Position numbers and translations under genes: made by a program. A DNA stretch of 64,000 nt from positions 78,655,262-78,719,261 of the forward strand of contig CM071936.1 in NCBI GenBank assembly GCA_016081115.2. Reading direction: 5' to 3'. The notes under the pieces are model-generated. The model was not told the origin of the DNA, did not search any database, and saw only the letters and a program-made list of their open reading frames with translations. Positions 11,343-23,079 of this stretch are shown here, piece after piece (the stretch's first letter is position 1; each line of letters opens with the position of its first letter). The stretch comes from Rehmannia glutinosa (Eukaryota > Streptophyta > Magnoliopsida > Lamiales > Orobanchaceae).

Positions 11343-12239
11343 AAATATGCATTTTATCTAGTTAGTATGCATGTTTTTATTTGTGCCTATATTGCAAATG
11401 AGTTTTCAAGTATTTATTTTTTTTAAGGTCTTCAATATATATTTGTGCTTTTAAAGTTTTTTTTAAAGAAGACCTTATATGATGTTGTTAAAACTCTTGT
11501 ACATTTTTGTAAGACTAAAGAGTGTTATCATCTCTTATGAATTTTTATGGTATGAGCTTACTTGTGATATCTCTTAGCCTACACTTTTATCATTATGATT
11601 TGTGCTAGATTTGTTTTAAGAATTGTGTAGGAATTACATATTTTCACAAATGGCCATTTACGTCATTATTTGTCAAGAAAGGCATAAATTATCGAGGTAC
11701 GTTTACTTGTGTTATTCTTACTCTTATAGACTCGATATATGTATTGCCATGTGCCTATGTGCTTGTTTTTCATAGTATTTAATACAAGTGCCATTAAGAG
11801 GATTTTTAGATTTTTTTTGAAAGGCACTATTCGATATTTGATTGCACATATTTGCTTTGTCAACTCTTGTTCAAATACTTCTTTTAAATGAGGTCTCAAC
11901 TATATGCTATCGGATTTTGAAAAGAGACCTTTTATAGCTTTCTTATGCTTATTTGAACTTGCATGATCTATTAGACTCTTGATGATATTCTAAATGCATA
12001 GTATGTGTTTCTTGCTTCATGGTCTATATATATATAGTGTCTATTTCTACTATGCTCTTATACAAGATATTTTGTGATTGATGATTGAGGCATGTTTTTA
12101 CACTTGGGCTATTTTTTCTTGCTTATATAAGCGATGCCGGTAATGAGTTTGTTAAGTTGTGTAGATGAGAAATGAAGTACTCCAAATATTAGTTACCTCA
12201 AAATATTTGGATGTATATGTTCTTTTGTGAACACCTTAG
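11343..12239 (+). other. Element A: decayed interior, no readable gene
   Basis: AT-rich and without a convincing ORF; protease and integrase would be expected here. A stretch at 11,690-11,840 is a diverged direct copy of 12,980-13,120; both end in AAGTGCCATTAA...AAAGGCACT. Confidence 0.6.
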
Positions 12240-12950
12240 ACATATTGGATGCCCTATGATGATAGTAATGAAGTAGACAAAAAGGGTATTCCGGAACAAA
12301 CTCGATGACCAAGGCAACATTGGTCGAACTAAGACGAGGTTAGTAGCTCGAAGGTATTTTCAAGAAGAAGGTAATTGATTTTGGTGTAACATTTGCACTC
12401 ATAGCACATTTAGTAGCTATTTGCATTTTACTTGCCCATTCTTGTTTTAAGAAAATTTCAAGCTTTACCAAATGGATGTTAAATCCAATTTTCTCAATGG
12501 TTTTATTCAAGAAGAAGTATATGTAAAACATCCTCCGGCGCTTTAAATTTTTATAGGCCAAATGATTTTTATAAAAGGCCTTGTATGGTTTAAAACAAGT
12601 ACCCCATGTATGGTATGATAGACTTAGCTATCTTTGCTAAATGATTTTACAAGAGGTAAAGTTGATACTACTCTCTTTGTTTTTTTAAAAAGGGCAAGAT
12701 TGTAAACTTGTGCATATTTATGAGAATATTTTTGGTGCTACTAATAAATATTTGTGAAAGATATTTTTCTAAGTTGATACTAGGTGAACTCGAGATAAGC
12801 ATGATGGGGGAGCTCAATTTATTGCTTGGACTTCAAATTATTCAATGCCAAGAAGATGGTTATATTTCAAAAGAACTCTTGAAGGAGTTAAGCATTGAAG
12901 AAAGAAGAACTATCTCAACCTCTATGGCTAAAGATTGACAAAGGTTGAGA
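12240..12950 (+). pseudogene. Element A reverse transcriptase remnant (copia RVT_2)
   Basis: Recognisable copia RT fragments survive in several frames. NKLDDQGNIGRTKTRLVAR is the conserved RNKL..G..VR.KARLVA block, followed by YQMDVKSNFLNGFIQEEVYV. Much of the palm follows in degraded form, then LEISMMGELNLLLGLQI, which comes just after the YVDD position. The YVDD box itself is not readable. Many stops and deletions are present. It is dead, but it shows that the family is Ty1/copia rather than gypsy. Confidence 0.8.
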
Positions 12951-14680
12951 AAGGCATGTCGGTTGACAAACAAATTCGAGGTATGTCTTCTTGTATTATT
13001 CCTATAGACTCGACATTCCATATACCTTATGTCTATATGCTCGACTTCAAAAATTATCCCAACGAATCTCATTAAAAGTGCCATTAAAAGAAATTTTCAA
13101 ATATTTGAAAGGCACTTCTTCTTATGACTTGTTGTATCCAAAGCTTTAGAACGTTCTTATTTTTTCGGGATAACAAGTTCGGTATCTATTATACGGTTAT
13201 TCGTATTCAAAATTTGGTTCGTCATAATCGAACTAAACATATTGAGATTCGATATATTTTTTAAGGGATTGTGATTTTTAACAAAAACTTGAGATGTGTT
13301 TAATTCCGTCTCAAGGATAACTCGCGATTTTTTTTAACCGCCGAGTATTTTACCTCATTTCGAGCTTGATTATAACATAATGTATATTGAATAAGGTCTT
13401 CGTTTGCATTTTGCACGCTTTTAAAACTTAGGGGCGAAAAATCGGATTTTTGGATCAAACTTCGCAAAACAAAAGAAGCGGTGGGTGAAGGGCCGAGGTG
13501 AGGTCGGGCCGCTCTAGCCTCCGACCGGTCGCCCCAGCCTCCAACCGGTCGCCCCTGCTGTGTTTTCAGATATATTGCTTTCTGTTTCCAGAATTTGGCA
13601 TTTTGGCCTTTTTCTTCTCTATTTCGTCCCCTTTGACATTTGCACACACATTTCACTTCAAATGTGTTTGGTTGCATGTATTACATAGTTTGGGGATTAT
13701 CTAGCTCGACTATCATCATCATTGCTCGTCTTTACCGATCGAATGGTAAGAATTTCACTCTCTTTAGCTCAATAGGGTTGAACCTGAGTTTGTGGCTTAT
13801 ATGTATTTTTCTTAATGCAATTCATATATTTTTGTGATGAGCTTATTGATTGTTGATGATTGACATTTGTTAAATTGCATTTGGTGATGAAAAACTTGGC
13901 TTGATTTCATTTACAAGGGCTATATATATCTTTCTCAATTTTTGACGCCCGCCAAGTGTTTGATAAAATGTTTCAATGAAAATTTCATCACCTACATGAT
14001 TCTCTCGATTTCAAAAGTCTTATACATTTATAGAGATCATGTTTTGCTTATCAAATGAGTTTTCATAAACCTCTACAAGTCGTATGATTCGACTTTTCCC
14101 TCCTATTTGGTTTATAAGCTTCAATGCTCAAATAACTCGATACATCGGTTTTGTTGCGCACTTTGATATGAATATATGATGTATTTATCGTGCTAACATT
14201 CTTTTTGATGATTCCAAAGGGGGAGAAACAGGTTATAAGCTCATTAGCTCATAAAAGCTAAGATAAGCTTAACGAAAAGAAGCTATAAGCTATGGCTTCA
14301 TAAAGCCATAAGTTGTGGATCATATTTAGTCCACTTGGTGCATTATGGTTATGTATGAATCATGGTCCATTGGTTGTAGTATGGACTTATATACGGTTCT
14401 AATGATGTATCTTTGACAGGGGGAGCTTTTAAGTTATTGATACTTAAGCTCAATATCGAAAAGCTAATATTTTAGCTTACGTTTAAGTTGCTTCTATATA
14501 ACTCTTGTTGTGCATGTTGATAGGGGGAGCATTTGCTATATGTGTTTGAATATCTCTACTCCCATCCTTGTGTTTTTATTGCATGGAATGTTGTCGCTCA
14601 CAACGGATAGTTCCTTTTAACCGGTAAAAATTGTTTTGTTTTCAAAATCGACCTCGTTAAAATTGTTTTGGTTTGTAATC
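12951..14680 (+). other. Element A: long 3' non-coding region
   Basis: Contains a leader-like segment (13,280-13,690) with CGACCGGTCG copies at 13,520-13,560. It matches the stretch just upstream of the env-like ORF in element B, but here the ORF itself is absent. At 14,229-14,485 there are several AGCTTAT/ATAAGCT inverted words. No ORF is supported. Confidence 0.6.
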
Positions 14681-14697
14681 ATCAAAAAGGGGGAGAT
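14680..14697 (+). other. Element A polypurine tract
   Basis: AAAAAGGGGGAGA lies immediately before the 3' LTR. The inverse copy (TCTCCCCCTTTTT) is conserved in element B at 18,157-18,169. Confidence 0.85.
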
Positions 14698-16196
14698 TGT
14701 TTGATAAATGGTTTTATCATGATTTTGATGATTTTGATTTTACACCAAAACAATGTTTTTAAAGGTTGTCCAAATACTCCTAAATGATTTAAAATGGTTT
14801 TAATATTTTTCGGAGTATTTCCTCAAGTTTATTTTCGATATAAAATTGGACAACACATTTAATGTTTTTAAGTCAATGGGTTTTTACATTGAAACTATGT
14901 TGTCCTAATACTCCCAATTGATCTAAAATGTTTCTACTATTTTTTGGAGTATTTATTGGAATTTATATCGGACAAAACTTTTTGTGTAAATGTTTTATTT
15001 CTTCAAGACTATATTTCTAATGTTGTCCTAAATACTCCCGATCGGTTTTAAAATGTTTTTACGAATTTTTCGGAGTATTTCTTGAGGTTTATTTTCGTCA
15101 AAAATCGGACAACATTGAATTTAGGCGGTCGACGTCGACGACCAAAAAGAGGCGACCGTGCACAGGAGTAAAACATCGAAACGAAACTTTGTTCCTTCGA
15201 TTTTGGTCGGTGCAACCGGTCGCCTAGCCTTCGACCGGTCGAGGTGCACTTCGACCAGTCGCCCTGTGTTAATTTGCTGCGACATGTGTCAAACTTCTAT
15301 TTCTGTGCGACCGGTCGCCCTATGCTTTGACAGCAAAATTCTAACCGTTGTGCAGCAGACAGCTTTTCCCTAAATTGTGGGATTGATTTCTAACAGCTAT
15401 AATCTTGATTTTAATTGCAATTTTTTTGTAGAAATCAGATTCCAAGAGGAGCCTATCAAGTATCAATCATCTCCTATAAATAGACGAAGAATTGAAGCAA
15501 CACAACAAGAGAGAGAAAACTACAACACATTAATATACACTCAAGAATACACTTGTTCTCACATTGTCTTATTTCTTGTTGTAATTTGCCTAGCTATTCA
15601 CTTTCACATCCTTGAGGTCTAGGCTATTCTTGATTACACTTGCACTCAATTGTATAATTCATTATTGAGTTGTAATCTTGAATTTTTGGGTTATCATTCA
15701 ACACAAGATATCCTTGTGAGTGTTCTTGTGGTAAGAACACACTTGGTGATCTAGGTGTTAGGTGTGAGAAGATTGTGGTAATCTTCTTGTTGAGGTGTTG
15801 AAGAATTTGGTATTCTTCAAGGTTGAAGATTGTGGTAATCTTCACAAGGTGCCGTTTGAGATTGTGGTAATCTTCAAGAGAGATTGTGGTAATCTCAAAG
15901 GTGGTGTTGAAGAAGAGTGTGGTGCTCTTCAAGGTGTTGTTGTAAGTTGGTGTTGTATTAATTTGTGGTAATTTAATAAAATCTTTTTTATTTTTGAAAT
16001 CCATCCCGGATATACTAGGGTGGTAGAGGATTAGGCCCTAGGTGGGTTGAACCTCTTTAAATCGACGTGTGTTGTTTACATTCCGCACCTTTATTATTGT
16101 CTTTGAGCATTCGGTTCGAAAAAGAGGGCAAAATCGAAAAGATGGAGATAATCTATTCACCCCCCCTCTAGATTATCGTAGCCGCTTGGACTTACA
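14698..16196 (+). repeat. Element A 3' LTR
   Basis: 1,499 bp, TGTTTGATAAATGG to GCTTGGACTTACA, followed by the GTATG duplication. Some CCGGTC palindromes seen in the 5' copy are altered here (15,124-15,322). Confidence 0.92.
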
Positions 16197-16201
16197 GTAT
16201 G

Positions 16202-16819
16202 TTGCACCTTGCCGCAGTGTCCCACCTGATGCTTCGAATCTGCCAGGATCATCAGGCTGGGGTGACACGTGTGATGGTGCAACGGGAATTACCCAACCTC
16301 TTGTTGCATGAGTTGTTGTTGTTTCCCTATTGTAGTCCCATTCAGTATCCTCAACTCTGACATTTGTGTGGATAGTCGGAATTTAACTTTCATTCTCTGT
16401 TGATACAGTGTTGTTTTGAACAAATCTTTCTGCAAATATTTCTCTTCGTCTACGTCTCCACTCACAAAATTCTTCAAAATCAGCACGTTGGTGGTCATCT
16501 TCAAAATGATCATTACCCTCATTATCATCCCCACCATCGCCATTAGTGGCGACATTATCATCTGCAATATGATTATTACCTTCATTATCAATAGTAACAT
16601 TATTATCGCCCTCCTGATTTGTTTCTATAAATCTTAATCTATCTTCACCCCAATCACAACCGAAATTAGGATAACAATCTTCCATACCGTTGGGGACTAC
16701 GCCTTCTCTAGGTTGCTCAATATTAGGTTCTGGACATTTTTCTCTATGTTGTGAGCTTAAGCCGGGTTGGTCAACATTAGGTGTATGCGTAGAAGGGACA
16801 CAATAGAGTTGGAACCAAG
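16202..16819 (-). pseudogene. MULE transposase, middle segment (between nested elements)
   Basis: Minus-strand coding sequence separated from its neighbours by elements A and B. It reads through an Asp/Asn/Gly/His-rich acidic linker (EGDNNVTIDNEGNNHIADDN) and FCEWRRRRREIFAERFV, a segment typical of the region before the FAR1-like domain in MULE transposases. A frame change occurs near 16,400. Its right edge continues the sequence at 24,566 and its left edge continues that at 8,347. Confidence 0.8.
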
Positions 16820-18155
16820 CTAGGGCCTAATCCTCTACCACCCCAGTATATCCGGCATGGATTTCAAAAAGAAAAAAAGAATTTTATTAATTACCAAAAT
16901 TAATACAAACTCAACTTACAACACCTTGAAGAGCACCACACTCTTCTTTAACACCACCTTTGGAGATTACCACAATCTCCCTTTGAAGATTACCACAATC
17001 TTCCTTCAACGGCACCTTGTGAAGATTACCACAATCTTCAACCTTAAAGATTACCAAATTCTTCAACACCTCAATAAGAATATCACCACAATCTTCTTGC
17101 ACCTATCACCTAGATCATCCAAGTGTGTTCTTACCACAAGAACACTCACAAGGATATCTTGTGTTTGAATGATAACCAAAAAATCAAGATTACAACTCAA
17201 TAATGAATATTACAATTTTAGTGCAAACTGTAATCAAGAATAGCCTAGACCTCAAAGATGTGAAAGTGATAAGCTAGGCAAATTTACAACAAGAATAATA
17301 GCAATGAAGAACAAATATTTGCTTGAAGTGTATCTTGTTGTGTTGTGTCTTAATTGTTGTGTTGGTTGCTCCAAAACTTCCTCTATTTATAGGAGATGAC
17401 TGATCAAGCATAGGCTCCTCTTGGGGATTGAAAATCTACAGAAAAATACAATTAAAATCAAGAATATAGCTGTTAGAAATCAATCCCACATTTTAAGGAA
17501 GTATGTCATTGTCAAACGGTCATATTTTTTTGTCAAATCACGGGCGATTTGGCCGTATGTAAATAGAGTTTGAAATGAACATGTCAACAATTAACACGGG
17601 GTGACTGGTCGACGTAGGGTTTGACCGGTCGTCCCCATCTCAACCGGTCCCCCTTAATAGGTTTGAGAAGAAAAAATCGTTCTGTTTCAACCAAGAACTT
17701 GCAGTACCGGCCGCACAGGCGGCATCGGCCGATCGGATCGGCCGACGCCGGCACCGGTCGACCGCATGATTTTTCTTCCGTCTCATTTTTCTGTTTCAAA
17801 AAATCGTCTTCAGGTACGGGTTTCCCAATAGGCCGACCGGTCGATCAAGAGACAGAAATGTTGTCCAATTTTTGTCGAAAATAAAACCCAAGAAATACTC
17901 CGAAAATTTAGTAAAAACATTTTAAACCAATCGGAAGTATTTAGACAATATTTAGAAACCTTGTTTTGAAGTAAAACATATAAACAAAAAATCATTAGAA
18001 GTGTCGTCCAATTTTATCTAAAGTAAAACTTGAAGAAATACTCCGGAAAATATTAAAACCATTTTAAATCATTAAGGAGTATTTGGACAACAATTAAAAA
18101 CATTGTTTTGGTGTAAAAAAATCATCAAAATTAAGATAAAAACATGTATCAAACA
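16820..18155 (-). repeat. Element B 3' LTR, truncated
   Basis: Ends TGTATCAAACA at 18,155 and matches 23,2xx-24,565 base for base over long stretches. It lacks the terminal part corresponding to 23,080-23,233. Confidence 0.88.
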
Positions 18156-19343
18156 ATCTCCCCCTTTTTGATGATTACAAACCAAAACAATTTTTACACA
18201 AAATAGAAGAACAATTTTAGAAATGATTTTCCGGTAAAAATATTTAACCGTTTGGAAGCAACCAAAATTTCCAAAATATAAAAGCAACCAAGTAGGGAAG
18301 TAAAAGCAATTATTCATAAGCTAAAAGCTTAGCTTTTACATATTGTTCAAGAGCTTATAAGCTCCCCCTGTCGCAAAACATCATTAGACAAGTATAGACA
18401 AGTATATAAGTCCATCAAGCAACAATTGGACTAAAAAGGATCACAACTTATGGCTTTTATGAGCCAATAGCTTATAGCTTTTATAACAAGCTTTTTTGAG
18501 CTAATGAGCCATTTTCTGTTTCTCCCCTTTGGAATCATCAAAAGAATGTTAGGATGATAAAACCATCATTCAAGTTTATCAAAGTGCGCCAACAATACGT
18601 TTTATCAACCATGAAAGAATTAAGCTTAGAATCCAAAAAAATGCGAGAAATGTATCATAAGAAATTCAAAAACTCATTTGTTAGCCAAAAATATGATCTC
18701 AAAAAGATTTTAAGACTTTTGGAAGCAAGAGACTCATGTAGAAGTTGAAATTTTCATTGTGACATTTCATCGAACACTTTGTGGGCTTGAAAATTAAAAG
18801 AAGTTGTATATAGCCTTTGTAAATGATCCAAGCCAAAAAATTTCATACCATCACCAAAAGCAATTTTTAACATATATCTAACAAATAATAAGCATAAACA
18901 AAGTAAATTCTCAAGGGTTCAACCCAATTGAGATAATATAGCCAAAAAGATCAAGGCATTACAAATGCCATCAAAAAATAAAAGAGCCATCAAGTAATAC
19001 AAGTCATGCCTCAAACAATACATATAAGACATTACAAATGCCCCAAAATATCCATCTAAGCAAAATGATCAAAGCATCTCAAATGCATTTAAGCAAAAAT
19101 TAAAAAGAAGCACTTTTACCATCAAGTACTTCATACCAACATCAAACAATGCTAAATTAGAGTATTTTTACCATCAAATACTCCATCAATATCATGATCA
19201 TCCACAAGTCATTATCAACTTGCAATTTTAACCCTTTCAAGAAAAACAAGCAAATCTCATTAGTACGAAAGAGTTTTACAAAAAGTTCATAGAAATACAA
19301 AGCAACATGAAGGAAAATGCTAGAAAGTAAAGGGGTGGGGACA
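18156..19343 (-). other. Element B purine tract and 3' non-coding region
   Basis: TCTCCCCCTTTTT (18,157-18,169) is the purine tract on the minus strand. Between 18,310 and 18,510 lie repeated AGCTTATAAGCT-like palindromes. Up to 19,343 there are short near-repeats (CAAGTAATAC, AAATGCC...CATC), and no ORF is supported. Confidence 0.7.
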
Positions 19344-20755
19344 TCATTCTTCGTCCGAAGAGAAGCAAGATCCGGGAATAAAGTCTTTGATGAATTTCTT
19401 CAATTTTCCGATTGACTTTTTCAAACTAGAGTTTTCTTTCTTCACAACCCGGAGCTCTTTTCTAAGAGAGGCTACATCTCTAAATGTATCTCTTTCAACT
19501 TTGGCCATTCTCTCTTTGAGATTTAAATCTTCAACATCCGACTCGTCTTCATCTTCTACCTCATTTCCTTCATTCAAGTGTTTTTCCTCATTTTCTTCCT
19601 CCCCAATTTCTTGTTCATTTCCCACATTCTCTTCTTCTTCGTTTTCTTGTTCCTCTTCATTGATATTACCTCTTCCAATATTTTCAACCTCATTGTCATT
19701 GAAGAAATCATCCCGGGGTTGTTGTCGATGTCGGGCGCGTCCCCTAGCGGCTTTGGTGGGAACCCGTGGTAAATGTCGTCGCATTCTTACCATTTGTAGA
19801 ATGTCGGCATTATCAAAGTCATTGTGACGAATTTCGGTATTCATCTCATTTTCTGGGTATCCTGATAAGTATAATAGTCGGCAAATCAAATTTCCCAAGG
19901 TATATTTTTTTTTAGTATGCCTTCTTGATTCCGACAAACAATACACAAAAATTGCCCCATAATTTACTCTTTCTCCTCGAACAATCTTATAGGTGAGAAA
20001 GAGTTCGAGATTACTCGGAAGTTTAACTTCTTTTCCACAAACACAATAGGAGCAAATAATAGATATAATCCGATAATTTGGCGGCATTGCCGAGTATGTT
20101 TCTTCGGGATACACTCCTAAAAAGGTTTTCACATCATCTAGTGAAACACCAAAAATGCTATCATCCCAATGAGTGCAATCCACATTAACCACTCCATCAT
20201 TCGGCACATTAAAATGATTGCAAATATCGGCCAATGTCCATGAAAAATGCCTACCATTAACAAGTGTGTGAAGTTCCAACGGATTATCTACAGTAGCATC
20301 AACAATCCACATATTTGCATAAAAACGTTTTATAAGCTCGTCATCATAATGCAAACATGGATTATCCCAAAGTGAAACCCATCCTTGAATTTCAAAATAA
20401 GGCCTAATATCCGGAAATTCATCATGAAATGCTAGAAATCGAACCATACGAGTGCACGCAATTTTCTTGTCATTCAATCCAATATTCTCATAATGCTCCT
20501 CCGCAAGCTTATTTAGAAATCGAAATTTATTGGCTCTAGAGGGAGGCTCGTAAAGAAGTGATAACTTACTTGAATCCCAATGAATGTTTGATTTGAGACC
20601 CCGGCTCTCAATTCATCAATCTCTTCTTCCGTGAGCCGGTTTGAATTATCTACTTGTGGAATATCAACTTGTTGGAGGTTGGAGGAAGATTCGCCCCTTT
20701 GCTTCCTTCTCCTTTTTTGAGGATTTCGTTCGGTAGAATGTCTTGGAGGAGCCAT
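19344..20755 (-). CDS. Env-like extra ORF of element B (putative plant transposon protein domain)
   Basis: Starts MAPPRHSTERNPQKRRRK at 20,755, a basic, nuclear-signal-like N-terminus. A shift near 20,580, at a GTAAGT, must be bridged by a one-base frame change or a splice. It then runs to 19,344, about 470 codons in all. The core (about 20,480-19,830) has LIKRFYANMWIVDA, VNGRHFSWTLADICNHFNVP and the Cys-rich IISIICSYCVCG, which fit the family I know as 'putative plant transposon protein' (PF20167, from memory). This family is frequent in LTR elements in the position of the Sirevirus env-like ORF. After it come RGRARHRQQPR, a long Glu/Asn-rich acidic tract and a C-terminal coiled coil (MAKVERDTF to KKFIKDF). 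No signal peptide or membrane segment is visible, so a true envelope is unlikely. It is well preserved compared with pol in A. Confidence 0.7.
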
Positions 20756-21603
20756 GTATGTAAGATTCTTGCAAAAGTAAGAGGATTAGCAACAAGAATC
20801 GTGAAAAATGATGAAGAATTGAAGAACTTATGAAAAAGGGGGTGATATACGCGCAGCAAGGGTTTGGAGAATTTTGTTGTTCTGTTTCAAAGAAAGAGGG
20901 AAGAACGTTTTAACCTGAAAATTTGCCCTGGGCGACCGGTCGAGGTAGGGTGCGACCGGTCAACGTGCGATGCGACCGCCGCCGCCCGCTTTAACCGCCC
21001 CAAAGGCAATTTTTCATTCTCCAGGTTTTTAAAAAATTCGATTTTTCACCCCAAAAATTTTTAAAACTTTGCAGAAAGATAATTTTGGACCAAGTACAAC
21101 AAATACGGGTTTCGGGAAAACATATATTATAGAAAATCGAGACTTAACGAGTAGTGCCCTTTTAAGAAAAATTTGCAAAATCATTTAGGGGCACTTAAGG
21201 GGTTGAAATGAAATATCTTGAAAGATATGTGCATAAGCATAATATCGAGTTCTAAGAGAAATACGAGTGAACATACCTTGATAGTTTAAGAAACTTGAAG
21301 ACGAAATAGCCAATGAATATGAGAAATATATCCTACACAATACTTAAACAAAATTTGCACAAAAGCACAAGTGTAGGCAAGTAATAGGAGATATCAAGAA
21401 AAATACTTATGCTATAAAAATACATAAGAGATAATAAACCACATAAGTCTAATTGAATGCACAAGAGTTTTAGAAATATCATGCAAGGTCTTCTTTTAAA
21501 AAATTTGAAACTCAAACATATATTGAAGACCTAAAATAATGAAAACTAATTTGCAATATATGCACAAATAAAAACATGCATACTAACTAAATAAAATGCA
21601 TAT
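20756..21603 (-). other. Element B spacer between gag and env-like ORF
   Basis: No pol remnants recognised. Palindromic CGACCGGTCG-type words sit at 20,934-20,992, shortly upstream of the env-like start, as a possible leader or promoter. The rest is AT-rich. Confidence 0.6.
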
Positions 21604-23032
21604 TTAAATGGGGAGATACGGTTTACCAATTACGCCATTTCCATGGGTTGTGCCATTCCCATTGTTGATGATATCTTCCCCTTGAGAAGTCACTTTGTTG
21701 ATGATGACTTCTTTGATTACTCCATTTCCAAGGTTTGTTGCCTTCCCATTGTTGAAGGTCTCTTCTTCTTTGAAAATCATCTTGTTGATGATGTCTTTGC
21801 CATTTTCAAGGATTGTGTTCTTCCCATTTATGATTATATCCTCTTCTTGGAAATTGGCTTTGTTGAAAAAGTTTTCTCCTTTGATCAAATGAATTTGTCA
21901 TTTGATGTCTTTTTGGCGGTATGAATTTTCTCCGATTATTATTTCACCGGGTACCTAATAAAACATTATTTTGTGGTACCCTCAAGTGTTTGGGTCCTTT
22001 AGGATTAGCTTTGAGACTTTTAGGTCTCCAACAATAATGAGAGCTATTTCTAGCCCGACAAGTATTTACCGTATGACCATTTTTACCGCAATAAAAGCAA
22101 GTAATAATTCTAGGAGCATAATGACCAACATGCTTAGAGACTTGATTCTTTTTCTTATGATTGACAACATTAAACTTATGATCAAGTTCTAGTTTCGAAT
22201 TATCACAACAATCAACAATTTTATCGGTACTCAAGTCGGATTTAGATAAATCCTTTTTCATGCAATTAATATCCTCAACAAGAGTACTATTTTGTTTCTC
22301 AAGGTTTCTAACCTTGTCAACTGTGGTGGTGTGAGCACATGATAGTGATTCATAGGAAGTAAATAAACTATCCTTATCATTTTTCAAAATATTGAATTCC
22401 TTTTTCATATTTTTGTATTTAACAAGTAAGCTTTGGAATTCATTTTGAAGTTCATCATAATCATTTTGCAAATCACTATAATCATTTTGTATGACAATAC
22501 CATAGGAAGTAAAGGGTTTAAGACATACCTCGTTTTCTTCTTCGATGCCCATAAAACAATATTCAACTTCTTCATAGTTGGAAGTTGTAGGAGGCTTGTT
22601 CCTTAGATTTGAACTTGTATCCCTTTGAGAAGTAGATGCTTTTGTTTGACTCCTTTCATTTGCAAATACTCCATAGATGGCTTCTAATTTTTGCAATACT
22701 TCATGTGCCGATCGAGTTCCTACAATATGTTCATATTCCAAATTAGTAAATGAACAATACAAAATATTAAGAGCTTTACCGTTTAAGGAGATGATTTTCT
22801 TCTCTTCATCATTTAGCTCTTTGAGGCCTTTGGAGGTGTGTGGTGTGTCTTTCATCGGAATGGATTCTCCATTTATGACGGTGTTCCGAATATCGAACCC
22901 GCAACCTTGTAAATAACACTCCATTCTTTCTTTCCAAAATATATAGTTTTTGGAATCAAATAGAGGTGGCTTGGTGGTGGAGGTGCCGGTAGGATGAGCT
23001 TCGTTCAGTAGCCGACGATCGTTTCTCTTCAC
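21604..23032 (-). CDS. Element B gag (copia type), intact core
   Basis: One open frame, 23,032-21,944 (362 codons). It has the UBN2-type Gag core (FDSKNYIFWKERMECYL; LNDEEKKIISLNGKALN; SAHEVLQKLEAIY), a coiled coil (NDYSDLQNDYDELQNEF, VRNLEKQNSTLVEDI) and the CCHC knuckle CFYCGKNGHTVNTC near the end, followed by a basic stretch. The QQWE repeat tail follows in another frame to 21,604. The frame opens without an ATG; the first Met in a good position is again in ERMECYL. Gag would assemble particles and package RNA. It is better kept than the copy in element A, although B lacks pol. Confidence 0.88.
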
Positions 23033-23062
23033 TCGCGATGTGAAACGAGCTTGCCAAAGAGT

Positions 23063-23078
23063 TTGGCTTTGATACCAC
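23063..23078 (-). other. Element B primer-binding site
   Basis: The minus strand reads TGGTATCAAAGCCAAA next to the 5' LTR end, initiator-Met type with one change. Confidence 0.75.
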
Positions 23079-23079
23079 T

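Larger units (their letters stand above)
8353..16196 (+). mobile_element. Element A: copia-type LTR retrotransposon (gag present, pol decayed)
   Basis: Two LTRs (8353-9850, 14,698-16,196), each TG...CA, are bounded by the 5-bp duplication GTATG. An initiator-Met-type primer site follows the left LTR and a purine tract precedes the right one. The interior holds a gag ORF with frame changes and, at 12.24-12.95 kb, an eroded copia RT. No integrase, no protease and no env-like ORF could be read. It belongs to the same family as element B, with matching LTR, gag and 3' non-coding sequence. Palindromic CGACCGGTCG clusters mark LTR and interior. Such an element would need proteins from a relative in order to move. 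Confidence 0.92.

Noticed and set aside
15124..15322. Recombination or gene conversion in the element A 3' LTR at the altered CCGGTC cluster
   Set aside because: The alterations are short and could equally be sequence error or point changes; not enough sites to decide.
19387..19827. Ser/Phe-rich open frame on the plus strand
   Set aside because: It is the antisense of the acidic, Glu-rich part of the element B env-like ORF.
19344..20755. True viral envelope gene in element B
   Set aside because: No signal peptide, glycoprotein-like Cys pattern or membrane anchor is visible; 'env-like' is used only for its position.
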